From: Chiua virens
Taxonomy: Eukaryota > Basidiomycota > Agaricomycetes > Boletales > Boletaceae
Assembly: GCA_019787685.1 (NCBI GenBank)
Contig: JAHNUO010000008.1
Coordinates: 124,001-188,000, forward strand
Reading direction: 5' to 3'
Length of the DNA stretch: 64,000 nucleotides
Below are positions 38,842 through 50,851 of the stretch, piece by piece. Under the pieces are notes generated by a model. The model had not been told where the DNA came from. It made no database searches and saw only the letters and a program-made list of their open reading frames with translations. The position numbers were made by a program, and so were the translations under genes. Positions within the stretch are counted from its first letter, which is position 1; each line of letters begins with the position of its first letter.

Positions 38842-40283
38842 ATGACGACGTCAACGATCGAGACACACAAGCTGGAGGAACCAGAAAACGGGGTCTGTGG
38901 AATGTGCGTCACCTCAATTCCTTTCATCACTGGTGCGGTAACTCAGATATCGACGACCCTCAAAGTTGTCAAAGACAAATTTCCAGATACACATGCCCGT
39001 CATGTAATCTCTCTTATTGCAGCTTGATTTGTTATCGCTCGGAGGTATGCTCTCCGGCTCACCGTCATTCCGATCCTGATGAAACCCCGAAAAGTCTCAT
39101 TCACAGTGTTCCGAAACGTTCTACCGGAAGGAGCTTGAGATAGGCATCAACGCGGCTCCTTCAAAAACCAAGGAAGATAGAACCAAGATGCTTGAACTAC
39201 TTAAACGGATAGAGGACCAGAGTACTACGGATGGGACTGGGTTAGTCGACCCCTCTGACAACGAGAATGAAGAAGATAGCCTTTCGCGTCGTTTTTCAGC
39301 GATAGATGTATGTGAGTCATCCCCCGCGTGTTTTGTTCCAAGCTTATCTGGTATAGCTTCTGCGTCAACCGATGATTTGCTTCGGCGACTTACCAAAAAG
39401 GAGAAGGATGAGTTTTTCGCTGCGCTCAGGGACCCATCAAGCAGGCTAGTCCAAGAACTTCTTGACAGCGCGGAACTTCGAAAGACCAGACAGCTACCGT
39501 GGTGGGAAGCTTCCGACGAAAGCGACCAATCGTCACAATCGCTGCGCCTGTCCCACGGCACGAAACCAGACCCGATGGCGATTCCCACCAACCTCATCGG
39601 TCAAGCTTCACGCGGTATTTCGCTGCTGTACAATATATGCGCCGTGTTGTAGGTGGTCTTTGAATGCTCACTTTTGGACTAATATGGATGAACGGATTTT
39701 TAGTCTCGCGTACAGCTACGTCACTCGGCACCTATCCATGTCTCCATTAGCCTCGAGCACAAATGACCCTCAAGATCAACATGAGGCGCGGAGGGTACTT
39801 GCACAATCTGTTCCATTTTTGACCAATCACAAGTCGAAAGTGCTGCATACGTCCTTGACTGATGCGGTGACCTCGTTCTGGTCACGGTTGGATTCGGTAC
39901 GTTGGTGTTCTGCAGGGTCCGCAGGTGTTTTTGACACATTTCAGGCAAGTATTAATAATAAGACAATGGTCCTCTTATTAGAGGACATCGCAAAATTAAT
40001 ACGACCGCAGAAGGTAATCGTGACGAGCCATTCATTTGGGAAGCGAGAAAGCGCAGTGACGGCAGATCATCCCTCCAGCACGACAGTTCTGGTGATATCC
40101 GACATGAGTTCACTTTTCAGCATTTCCATCGATTCTCTCGCTGTTGGGGTGCGAAGAAATGATGTCGTAATGAAGCTGACCTTTTATGCTGCACATATTT
40201 TGTCGACTCCATCTTCGCATTTACATGCCCTTGCGGATGAAATTCACAAGCTCTCGATGACCCTTGGCAAAGAAGTGTACTAG
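38842..40283 (+). CDS. HIT-type zinc finger protein, ZNHIT2-like
   Basis: ZNHIT2 bridges the R2TP/prefoldin-like co-chaperone to U5 snRNP. The zf-HIT is read after splicing 38904-38965: VCGIC, then RYTCPSC, SYCSLICY and, after a further intron (about 39045-39108), CSETFYRKELEIGI, giving the cross-brace Cys set. The middle has an acidic linker (SDNENEEDS) and LTKKEKDEFFAAL. The C-terminal half (LAYSYVTRHLSMSP, FDTFQASINNKTMVLLLEDI) is helical. Introns near 39314-39358 (GTGAGT), 39650-39702 and 39899-39947 restore the frame. The start MTTSTIETHKLEEPENG gives the usual short leader before the finger. No break is seen. It is the only clear host gene between the recombinase and the RecQ copy. Confidence 0.8.
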
Positions 40284-40390
40284 TCATAGTTCACCCGAAA
40301 TGACCAGTAGGTTCTGTGTTTTACAAAGCGATTCCAGCTGAGTAACGCGCCGACCTATCCATATCAGATATTCTAAAACCAAACGTGAAG

Positions 40391-40445
40391 CCCTGTGAAA
40401 ATTAGTTATGACCAGATATGACCAGATGTAATGAAATGTGACCGT
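40391..40445 (+). repeat. Left terminal inverted repeat of the Tnp2 element
   Basis: Begins CCCTGTGAAAATTAG at 40391 and matches the reverse complement of the right end over about 50 bp with a few mismatches and a short gap, including ATGACCAGATATGACCAGAT. Confidence 0.8.
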
Positions 40446-40601
40446 AATATTTTGATGAGATTTGAGCACATGCCCCCGCCAAAAATGAGAGTAAATTCAC
40501 ATTTTCAATATGATGGGGCAGAACCATATGTGACCCTATATTACGCCTAACATATGAGCACATCTGAGCACATTCTCGAGCGGGGGACAATCGCTGTAGT
40601 T

Positions 40602-40895
40602 ACATATGACCCCGTATGACTCTGTATGACCACATATCACGCAAATAAAAATCTCACATTTGATCATAATAGGACACAACGGCTCACATTCCATATCACC
40701 ACTTATTATCAGGTATTACGCAGTTTATTCCTACTGCTTGAGTGGATCCCTGTAACTACATTAGCCTACATATAACCCCGTATGACTCCGTATGACCACA
40801 TATCACGCAAATAAAAATCTCACATCTGATCATAATAGGACACAACGGCTCACATTCCATATCACCACTTATTACCAAGTATTACGCAGTTTACT
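40602..40895 (+). repeat. Subterminal direct repeat, two copies of about 128 bp
   Basis: Copies at about 40602-40729 and 40768-40895 share nearly everything, including CCACATATCACGCAAATAAA and CACAACGGCTCACATTCCAT, with scattered C/T and A/G differences. They lie just inside the left end of the transposon, where CACTA elements carry transposase-binding repeats. Confidence 0.8.
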
Positions 40896-40899
40896 ACCA

Positions 40900-41725
40900 T
40901 TCGCATAGAACCAGCTCGCTACAACCAGCAATGGTACAGCCAACAAGCGAAACGATAGCGACACTGGCGATGACCTGGCGAAGGTGAAAGTAATGGCAGA
41001 AACAGCGACAAGCGAATTGGCGATGACGATAGCAAAATGGCGATGATGGAAACAAGGTGAAAGTGGTGGTGGCGAAGGCGAAAGCAATGGAAAAACCGGC
41101 GACAAGCGAAAGCGGCGTTGGCGAAACGAACTTGAAGGCAACGGTGCTGAAAGCGGCGATAACGATGGCGAAAGGGCAAAACCGGTGACAAGTGAAACCG
41201 GCAATAATGATGGCGGCGACGAAGGTGAAATGGTGACAAACGAAGCGAATGGCGGGGACGGCGAAAACAAAGACGAAAGCGGTGGCAGTGAATGCGAAAC
41301 GGCGATGAACGAGCGACAAGCGAAAGCGGCATTGGCGAAACGAAAGCAATGGTGGTGAACGCGGCAATAACAATGACGAAAGCAATGGCAAAACCGGCGA
41401 CGAGTGAAAGCGGCAATAATGATAGCGAAGGCGGCAGCAGCGAAGGCGAAAGTGGCGGCGGCGAAAAGGACAAGGACAAGCCTAGCCCAAATTAACGTCT
41501 TTGTCTCAGCTATTGCTCGGGCGAAAACAACGGCGAAAGCAGCAGCGGCAAAGGCGAAATGGCGACAAACGAAGCGAATGGCGGGGGCGGCGAAAACAAA
41601 GACGAAATCGGCGGCAGTGAATGCGAAACGGTGACGAACGAAGGGTGGTGGGGGCGAAACCAGCGACAAGAAAACGTGGCGCGACGAAAAGGACGAGGAC
41701 AAGCCTAGTGCAAGACTCCCAGATT
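40900..41725 (+). repeat. GCGAAAGC-type minisatellite
   Basis: Short degenerate units built on GGCGAAA, GGCGACAA and GGCAATAATGA fill about 800 bp. Longer copies also repeat: a block starting CAAACGAAGCGAATGGCGGG occurs near 41238 and 41567, and AGGACAAGCCTAG with TTAACGTCTTTGTC occurs near 41470 and 41697. The long open frames here are products of the repeat. Confidence 0.75.
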
Positions 41726-42031
41726 AACGTCTTTGTCCCAGCCATTTCTTGCAACCTAGATACAACATATTAGTCAAAAGGATACACAGTGTAATCACGT
41801 ACCAAATTTTTTGCTTCCTTGTTATAGGCCTTCGGATTCTATGAGTTTAAATACAGAATGATTTGAAAAGGCTTACTTCGTGTTGCTCTTTACTCAGTGA
41901 ATTATAATACTCGTTGAACTCAGCGGTTGTTCCATTCGTTGTTTCCTTGAAGCTATGCAACCAGCGCAATATACAAAGATTTCTGAAAAATGACGATAGC
42001 ATAAAGACTAAACCGTGGACAAAAGTAAGAC

Positions 42032-43722
42032 TTACCTTCCGTTGCGTGCAGGGCCAGATCGTATTTTAGCGGGTTTCTTCTCTCCCTTAGAAGTTCCCCC
42101 CCTTTTCCCTCCCTTGGAAGTCCCTGCGTGATGACCGGTGGATTTGGAAGAGCCAGCGGCAATGGTATTGGTTGCATTTGTGGCCTCTGAAGTCGACGTA
42201 CTATCCGGCAACATGATCCCAAATCCGGCTGCAACCTTCGCAAGCTCATTGCTATTTCTTTTAGATAGTATCCATCTGACAGAAAGCCGTAAAAAAACTC
42301 ACAAAGTGTTCTTATGGACGACGATATCCAAATCTGAGGTGTTCGTGCCTCCAAGGTTGGTATTGACCTCATCTGGTGCAGGAGAATTCATGTTCACGGC
42401 GCTGGAATTGCGTGAGTTGAGGGTAGGAGAGTTCGTGTTCACGGCGCTGGAATTGAATGAGTCGAGGGTAGGATCGATGGGGATGTTGTCTATCGCAGAA
42501 TTTCCCACTGAGTTCGTATTGTAGAGATCAAGGGCAGAATCTTCGCCCTCAAAGGGATTCCTATCTAGTGTATTCTCGTCAGTGAATTTGGTAGTATCAA
42601 CTGTGCTGAGCTCATCAGTAGCGTTCGTGTCTGTACTAGGGCCAGCTCCCGAGTTTGTGTCGAATGGGATAGCGTCCAATAGCAAGGATTCGAGCTTCTC
42701 TTTGGGATCCGCTGGAAGCATAATCGTTAGTAAAAGTGTTACTTAGACAGGAGCTTTACCTTTAAATTTCTTTGAGGCTTTCCCTTTCCCTTTAAGCTCT
42801 GACTTCCTCTTCTTCTTATCTGCCGGCTTTAACCACTTTCCATCCTCACCTACGTGATGTCCATGCCACGCAGAGTAGCTTAAACGAGCAATCCGCTCCA
42901 GTTTCCACCCATTTTCGGCACACTTGAAGAGAGGGAACTTTTCCTCAACGCATTTGTGAAAAGTGTCCCTTCCGGTCTGGTCGAGCTCGCCCCACACTGC
43001 TGGCGCACGTCCTATGTTGACAAGTTCAGCCCAGCCCTTTCTGATTCGTTCTCGGATATCTGAAAGTCGATGGTCTGAGACTGGATCGCCGTTTTCTTCC
43101 TCAAGGTAAGGTTCCTTGCCAAATACGCCAGACTGAGCCTCTGGCTTTAGAAGCCACTCGTGATAAGCGGCGAGGGTCCAGAACTTGATGTGAGGATGGG
43201 TTTCTTTCGTAGGGCGATCGGTCTCGATGCCGCCATACCGATCAATTACCTTCCTACAAATCACTGGCATGGCTATTAGTAAAATTATATAAATAAATAG
43301 ACTTACCTTAGAGTGGTACACTCGGTCGAGAGCTTTGCATTCTCGATTTCAAGTTCCTTGATCCTTTCACGTTGCATATGAAACTCGCGCATATAGTCCA
43401 CGTAAATCGGACTATGGTATCCAGGTGGTGGCCCTGGCTATTCGTTGCGTCATGACCCAAATCTACAAATCTTTGATTAGGTTATCAAGACGATTATCAT
43501 ACCATTCCGAAATGGTCCAAAAGTGGTCCAGCAAGGTTGCTATGAGGGGCAGTGATACTTTGATGTGCAGGTGATCCCATGAGGTGGAGAAAATTGTGTG
43601 AGTGGCGGTGGCTGAGTTGATGGTGGCGCCTGAGTTGACGAGTCAAATGGAGATCCAATTGACAACAATGATGACAACGAAGAAGAAGTGGAAGAAGTGG
43701 TTATGATACGGGATCTAACCAT
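42032..43722 (-). CDS. Transposon cargo protein A (coiled coil plus unknown conserved domain)
   Basis: Starts MVRSRIITTSSTSSSLSSLL, a Ser/Thr-rich leader, followed by a Pro-rich stretch. After short introns comes a coiled coil (MREFHMQRERIKELEIENAK), then a compact domain with VIDRYGGIETD, HPHIKFWTLAAYHEWLLKPE, NGDPVSDHRLSDIRERI and RIARLSYSAWHGHHVGEDGK, then a very basic patch (ADKKKRKSELKGKGKASKK). The next exon is Ser/Asn-rich with repeated NSRNSSAVNMNSP-like words, and the last is basic (KGGKRGGTSKGEKKPAK). Four or five introns are inferred and the frame holds. The basic patches suggest a nuclear, nucleic-acid-bound protein. I do not recognise the domain. Its place inside the element, divergent from cargo B, points to an accessory transposition factor, by analogy with TnpA of plant En/Spm; this is inference. 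Confidence 0.7.
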
Positions 43723-43908
43723 AGTTACTATACACAGAACTTGAATGGGAAAATGGGAGAAGGAAAGAAAGGGGGATGATGTGAGCGTGCCAGCTGTACA
43801 CCAGCTAAAGTGTTTGACGTCATTCACTTTCTTGACCCTAACCCTACCTAATCACCTTAGACGGTCCACACTTTGTATACTACTGCAATCCCATCCACTA
43901 CTACCACC

Positions 43909-44606
43909 ATGGTCAAGAGGATAATGATTTCAATACCCTTGAAGCACCCTGAAGACACTTACACTTTCACTTATGACCCCGACTTTCCTGGTCCTTTCAT
44001 GATTGAAATCACTTCTTCACCCCTTCAGCTCCATATGCTCTCAAACGACGACAACGATATCACTCTGATTGCAAGGAAAGAGCCTTCGCCAATAGTCACC
44101 GTTCCACTGCATCTCCCTATCACTGGCAGGAAAGAAGAGACCCTCTCTGCTACCATGAGGAAGCAGTTCTCGGGAGCATAGTAAGTCTTACATTTATTTA
44201 TGAACTAACACATTAAGTCTTACAAGTGCAGTAGAATACGATGATAGTCCCACGGAATCAGACGATGAGAATCCGCTAATTCAATGCTTTAAGAAACTCC
44301 GGGAGTCTGCCAAGTCCACCACCGGCAGCTCAAAGAAGGTGAGTACTCCAACATATGCGCTAACTTTACAATCTGCTGATTCTGTACTTCGTCAAATACA
44401 AGGCCACCATCTCCGAGACCTCCAGCGGACCTAGCACTAGCGATGTGCAAATGGGTTCTACTTCACACAAGGTGAGCTGCTTATATGCGTTGTATATATG
44501 CTATACTACTCAGTCTCATCTGCAGGAGAACCAGCCACCAAAGCGAGAGTATTTCAAGTACGAGAAACCTGTCAGTAGCCGTTCTGAGTCCAAAGCCAAG
44601 AAGTAA
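43909..44606 (+). CDS. Transposon cargo protein B, small acidic-basic protein
   Basis: The ATG at 43909 sits in an ideal context (CCACCATGG). The first exon encodes MVKRIMISIPLKHPEDTYTF and a beta-rich segment ending in MRKQFSGA. An intron (donor GTAAGT, acceptor TTACAAG) leads to an acidic run EYDDSPTESDDENPLIQCFK. Two more introns join Ser-rich pieces (SSKK, ETSSGPSTSDVQMGS) and the end is basic (PKREYFKYEKPVSSRSESKAKK). No known domain. It starts 186 bp from cargo A on the opposite strand, so the pair probably shares a promoter. Function unknown; possibly a partner of the transposase. Confidence 0.6.
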
Positions 44607-44709
44607 GCTGCCTTGAGCGATCACTTTCACCACTCTGAGTCCGCACACTATGTGGTAGTTGTTGCACATCCGATGTATTTTGTAGCGTACTATGAATCCA
44701 TTGTACCAT

Positions 44710-47700
44710 TCAATCAACATCATTAATGTCTATCACTTCCTCCCCTGCTGTGAAATGTGAAACACTTAAACCTGGCTTCTCGACAACAAAAAAACCTTGT
44801 CCATTGTCTGTTGGAATCATCCCAACAACACTAAGGATACTACCAATCTCCACAACACGGATCGTATCAGTTGCTTTGCATTTTGGCACCGTGGAGTAGG
44901 ATGCACCAAGTATCACAGCGTCTGGAGGAGAAAACACACGGACAAGTGCAACATTTACAAATTGCATGTTTTCGGCGTCGTGATCTCTGATTATGAGTCT
45001 TGTGAAGTAAATCACCTCGCTGAATAGTACAGTATCGTCGAGTTTAAACTGAAAGTGGTCAGTTGAATGTGTGTTGAACGTAATGTGAGATGAAGATCAC
45101 ATACCTTGATCATACGGGAGATCCTGAGTTTGTCGGCACTCCTGAGCTCTTCTCTCCATGCACTCCGAGCAATCTGTCCGTTTGGCATCAAGAGCCATGC
45201 CCTAACGCCTAATCTTCGGAACTGGTTCTGGATGATCGAGATATTCTGCTATCGCTGTTGCCAGTGTCATGTGAGGGATGGATGAGATGCTTGTCTGATT
45301 TGTTTAAGAGTATGTAGCCATTTCCGAGGTTGATTGCGGTAGTTGGAGGAGCACGTTGGGAATCATCGAGGTGAGGTAGGGCTGCAAGCAGCGCATTGAC
45401 ACGAGCACGTCGTATGCCTTCGTTTACAAAGTTCGTGAGATAATTGGAGGGTTGGCAGTATCTGTTGCTTGAGATTCCCGATCGTTCTTTCGATAGTCCA
45501 TTGTGCGGTACAGATACTTGGGCCTTTTTGGAAGGTCTCAGGGCCCAAATGAAGGACTTGATGGACGCAGGGGTGGATAAAGTGTAGGCGGTCATTGCGA
45601 CGTTGGTAATATAATTCCTCAAACTCGCATTCCCATGCCGACAAGAGAACAGTGGCTTGAAGGACCTCTTCGTGTGTCACCTCATGTTGCGAGAGTATTT
45701 GAAAACCTCGGATAAGCTTACAAAGATTCCTCCAATAACAATCTGGAAGTACGTTTTCGAGTAGACCAGGTGCGAGGGCAAAAGTATAGACGAGAAACTC
45801 CCATGTCTTGTAGTCTGTATTAATCTTCGCAGCGATGTTACGGGGTTTGGTGTCAAACGATCCAGGAAGATGGATACCGGCTTTTTTGACAGCATGACCA
45901 TGATTCTGCCAGATTTCTTCATTGCGGAAAACGGCCCAGTCCCAGGTATCGATATCATCAGTTGGCATGCAAGTGATGTTGCCTCGCCAAAGTGAGATCA
46001 AAAGGTCGCTGATGTTAGCCGCGAGGTGCATGATATCGGGTGTCATACTGAGGGGAACACCAAGGGATCGAGTTGGGGATAATCCGAGGATTAGGGGAGG
46101 CTTTGAGATCCCTGTATTGGTACGACGAGCCTCGAATTGGCGTTGATTTGGAGCGGTTGCAAGATAAACTAAATTTTCGGTATATTCTCGGTTACCAGCC
46201 TTAGGGATATGGAATGAAGACACGTCGGGGTGATCACATGTTGGTCGGGGATCGTGGGGGAGTAGAAGAGCAGGGTAATAATGGGATCGGGAGTCCTTTT
46301 GTCGCCCTCGGATTCCACAGTACAGTCGGCAGCCATTTTTGCCACAGTGTCCTACCAATCCATCCCAGTGCACGAGGCCGGGTCCATCGGCTGTAGTGAA
46401 AAGCAAGTACACATGAGACTCAAAAACCAGGTCACGAGACGCATCCCATATGCTGAGGCCTTCTGTCTGTAGCGCCGCTAAGTGGTGTAGGCCAACGACC
46501 ATAAACGAATTGATATTCTTCGGTTTTTTTGGCCTGGGGATAAAGCCGCCAGGAAGGACTCGCGTTTTGCGATAGCGTGTGTTGGGAGAATGATTGAGGA
46601 CAATCCAGATGTAGAGCCAGCAATCGGATTCTTTGTCCTGATAAATTTGTGTGCCATCGAGAGAGGCCATAACAACAATATCATTTTCCTTGATGTCGCC
46701 TGCAAGACATGCACCAAGGTAATCCCAACCAGCTGTAATGTCGCTGATCACTCCAATCTTTCGCATTTGTTCATATTCATCGAGAATTTGTTGAGTCTTC
46801 TCGTGTAAGTAGCGCATGGATTGTGCTGTTTGTGGATTGCGATATAATGCTTGGAGCTGCGGACCTAGGGGTAACGTAGTAAATGTCTTCGCAGGGACTT
46901 TCAATTGACCTCGAGTAGCCTGTAATTTTGCTTCATTCCATCAAGAGGTGTTGCAAATCAGACACTCATTCAAGTCCTGGAAGGGTCCCGTGAATCCAAG
47001 ACACGAGTTTGGACACATATTATGGTGGATTGGTTCTATCCCTGTGTACGCTGCCAAGAGATCTTCAACCGCACCAAACTTCAGACATTCCTTGACACCC
47101 TCAGCATGCGGAAATGATCGCTGTGTGAATTTAATGACCCCATCATAAGCACATTGAGATGCATGCTCAAGTTCGAGATACACAGTAAGACTGTGCTCGA
47201 CACCGGGGTTGTCAATCCGAATGGGCTGTTGTGGCGGATTTCGGAGTCGATCGAGCATCAAGTTGGTCATCTTGGCTATCGGATCCTGAAAGGATGCATC
47301 CCGAACAATTTTGATGAAATCCCAAGTTTGTCGAAGCTTGGGAAGGATGGTGAGCTGAGAAACGTGATTGATATCAATCACCGGAGCTCGTCTTCGGTCA
47401 TAGTTGATGCGACGGCAATTATTTGGACGAGGATCTGGATCCTGAGGAGTTGGTGGTCGTGACGGACCAGAACGCTCCTCATCGGATGATGGTGGAGAAC
47501 TGGGAGGATCGAACGGAAATGGGGATTGGGGTGGTGACATTGGAGGATCGGGGGAGGAGAAAAACGCTCGGGAGGAGGTGAGACTGTCCTTTGTTCTCGA
47601 TTGGGTTGCTTGGGTGATCGGGGAGGTGATAGCGGAGGATCAGGGGGAGGAGAAAAATACTCAGGAGGAGGTGAGACTTGTTCTCAATTGGGTCGCTCAG

Positions 47701-48158
47701 GCTGTCGTACCCGAAAGTTTAGATTAGTAGCTTCAATGTTAAAGATAACTTACATTTGGATCGACGTTCTCCTTGTTACGGGAACACTTTCTCTTCCCTA
47801 GACATGGATTAGGTTCCGATGCTTTGCGAGCTCTCTTGGCCAACCCTCATATAGTCTCTGCTCAATGAGTGCTCACAGAGGCTGGTCTACTACTTGGCCC
47901 ACTGGCAGCTTGGTTGTCAGGCTGTTCGGGAAGATTCTGAGTCCTCTTGTTGAACAGCGCTGTATTTGCAAGGATCGCACGAGCAGCATCAAAGGAGCCA
48001 GCTGTTTTGATCTCCTCAAGCATGTCCTGCTCTCTTTCCTCAGCATAAGCAAAGTGGCGATAGAAAGTAGCTTCGGAAATAAGGCGAAGCTGGCCTCGGC
48101 AATACCGATTACAGTTGCAGATGAATTGTTTTGGATTGGAGGAGCTGGAGGTCTGCAT
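44710..48158 (-). CDS. Tnp2-family transposase (Transposase_21), frame-broken
   Basis: The N-terminal exon has CNCNRYCRGQLRLISEATFY, the usual start of basidiomycete Tnp2 proteins. It is followed by a Pro/Ser-rich linker with repeated SPPPDPP words and a basic KRKCSR patch. The core includes NMCPNSCLGFTGPFQDLNEC with a CxxC pair, FTTLPLGPQLQALYR, VVMASLDGTQIYQDK (first catalytic Asp), WIVLNHSPNTRYRK, VHWDGLVGHCGKNGCR and, near the end, LLMPNGQIARSAWREE and VIYFTRLIIRDHD. These are family landmarks of a DDE transposase with internal zinc-binding parts. Single-base surpluses lie at about 45458, 45266 and 45217, all between conserved blocks, so this copy is inactive or misassembled. The gene fills the centre of the 10.5 kb element. 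Confidence 0.85.
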
Positions 48159-48769
48159 ATTGGATACGTTGATTGGTGCAGTGGCAGAAAGGTGTGCAAT
48201 GTGTGCAATGTGTGATGTGCATCAGCAAAACATCGAGTAGCTTTTGTTTCTTTTTACCATACTTTTTGGTGCTTTTAAGATCTTTTTGTTGGCTTTCCGT
48301 AGCTAGAATAAAGATGTGAAAAGTAACTAAAAGTAGATCCGTATGCTTTTAGTGTGCTTTTAAGCTGCTTTTACCTGCTCTTACAGTGCTTCGATGCTTG
48401 TCTGGTGTGCTTTCGAACACGAAAAGTAGAAAAATTTCATTAAAAGCAAGTGGTATACTACTAAAAGTAGTCGCTAGTCCATTGTAAAAGCAATCGAAAG
48501 CAACAAAAAGGGGTATACGGACGAACCCAGCAAAACGAATATCCTGCCAGTGAACGGTGGCGACGGCATCCGACGGATCGTGTGGAACAGGGAAATAGGA
48601 AAGGAGTGAGCTAAATAGCAACAGTTCAGCGGGGCGGTGTGAAAAAAAAAACTAAAACTAAAACGAGTCAGAAAGAAGGATGAAAAGACTCGAGATAACA
48701 AACGATAAAGCATCGGCACAGGGGTATCTTATTGCCAGTGGGACTCGGAGCCTGAGTTGTCCATCCCGC

Positions 48770-49322
48770 ACCCGCGCTCGTCATCGCCGTTGTCGTGTGG
48801 TTGCGCACGTCGGCACCGTCGGCGTTGCATCGTCATCGTCGCCGCGTCCTCAAGTTGGTGGCGATGGTGTGGGTGAGGCATCGGCGTCGTCGCCGTTGTC
48901 GTGCAGTTGCACACGTCGACGTCGACGTCAACATGTCGTCGTCGTCGTCGTCGCCGTTGTCGTGTGGTTGCACACGTCGGTGTCGGCGTCGTCGCCGCGT
49001 CCTCAAGGTGGTGGTGACGATGTGGGTGAGTCATCGTCGCCGCCGCCGTTGCGTGTGGTTGCACACGTCGGCGTCGGCATCGTCGCCACGTCCTCAAGGT
49101 GGTGGTGACGGTGTAGGTGAGGCGTCGTCGTCGTCCCCGTTGCTGTGCGGTTGCACACGTCGTCGTCGTCGTCGTCGTTGCGTCCTCAAGATGGTGGCAA
49201 CGGTGTGGGTGAGGCGTCAACGCCGTCGCCGCGTCCTCAAGGTGGTGGTGACGATGTGAGTGTCGTCGTTGTCGCCGCGTCCTCGAGGTGGTGGCGACGG
49301 TACGGGTGAGGCATCGTTGTCA

Positions 49323-49374
<52 letters not shown>

Positions 49375-49400
49375 GTGGTTGCACACGTCGTCGGCACATC
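48770..49400 (+). repeat. GTCGTC-rich minisatellite with units of about 60-100 bp
   Basis: Five to six copies of a unit containing GTGTGGTTGCACACGTCG, CGCCGCGTCCTCAAGGTGGTG and GTGTGGGTGAGGC alternate with GTC runs of different length. Inside it, 49318-49374 is a hexanucleotide run of GTTGTC (about nine copies). Open frames on both strands here are repeat artefacts. Confidence 0.75.
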
Positions 49401-49849
49401 GCATGCCCTCATCGTTGTCACAGTGGAGCGCGTCGTGTCGCAGTGTAGCAATGTCGGAGTGAAGTGGTGAAGGAGGTGGGGTTGGATGAATGGGAGGGTG
49501 AGGGATGCGGCGCATGCAAATCAACAACACGTGACGACACGTGACGACTAACCTGCAAGAAATTTCACCAAGTCCCCGCCGGATTGTGACGAGAATAGCG
49601 ACAAGGTTCGGATGACATAGGGGTCACCTGGAATTGCTGGGAGGTGGTGTGGATGGTGTTGGTACGTTGGCTTCGCGCTTGTCTTCGTTCCATTCGAACT
49701 GATATTGCCGCCTAGCTAGCAGTCGTGTTCCAATTCGTTTCGAACTGTAGTGTGTGCTGCTTGTTGCACTCCCTCGTCGCCCTCGTCGCCTTCGCCTTGC
49801 GTCTCTCTCGCCCCATCAACATCAACATCCCTAACCCTTCACCTCTCCC

Positions 49850-50440
49850 TGTCTGTCACCCCACCACGGACGACGCAATGGACGACAGACACGACATGCC
49901 ACGACGACGACACCCTCAGGCCTCATCCCTGTCCTCTCCCCTTTCCTGTCCTCTCCCTCTCTTTGCCACCCCACCACGGACGGCGGGACGGACGCCACGA
50001 CGTGATGTGCCACGAAGATGACGACACCCCCTCATCCCTTTCCCCTCCCTCCCCTCCCCTCCCCTCCCCCTCTCTGTCACCACACCATGGACGATGCGAC
50101 GGACGACAGGACACGACGTGCCACGACAACGATGTCGATGGATCGACACCCTCCTTTTCACCCTCCCTTCTCCTTCCCTCCCACCACCAGTTCGTTGCGG
50201 CGACACGACGACAACGAGGTGACGTGGACATGACGCGACGACGACGTAACACATTGTCATGTCGTCGTCGTGTCGTGTCGCGTCCGTCTCCTCCCCCTCT
50301 TCTTTCTTTCCCCTCTCCTTTCCCCTCTCCCTCCTCCCTATCGTCTGCAACACCAAGGCGTCAACGACACGACGTGACGACGATGCGACACATTGTCGCA
50401 TTGTCCACACGTCGTGTTTGTCACCTCCCCCCTTCCTACA
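49850..50440 (+). repeat. Pyrimidine-rich minisatellite, unit about 110 bp
   Basis: Three to four units, each with CACCACGGACGACG- or ACCATGGACGATG-like sequence, then ACACGACGTGCCACGA, then a long TCCCCTCCCTC stretch. Copies near 49860, 49970 and 50080 are clear; later ones decay. The 245-codon open frame is a product of the repeat. Confidence 0.65.
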
Positions 50441-50851
50441 CCTCCCCACCCTTCGTGCCACCTGGACGCGATGACAGCAATAAATGAGATATCAACGCGA
50501 CACGTGTTTGAACTTTGCTCGTTCCCATCTAGTACATACTTTTGTAATAGTTAGTATTTTACATGCTTTTCATCCTTATCATACTTTTCACATTTTAACT
50601 TCGTTATGCGACAATGCCGAAATCGAGTGCTTTCATTGCTTTTGCGCTTTTTGTACTTTTGGCAATGTTTAGGTAATGGAAAAGTACACGAAAGCAGAAA
50701 AAGTAATGTGTGAATTTGCTGATGTGTGCGATGTGCGATGTGTGCAATGTATGCAATGTAAAACTACGATGATATGTGCAATACATGTGATGTGCATGCA
50801 ATGTGCGATGTAAAACTACACGAATGCGTTGTCAGGTAATATCTGGTAACA

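Noticed and set aside
40872..41702. 276-codon minus-strand frame with Ala/Phe/Val-rich repeats resembling a membrane protein
   Set aside because: Direct product of the GCGAAA minisatellite; the three frames overlap equally.
49750..50487. 245-codon plus-strand Pro/Ser frame
   Set aside because: Product of the pyrimidine-rich minisatellite; no start context or conserved part.
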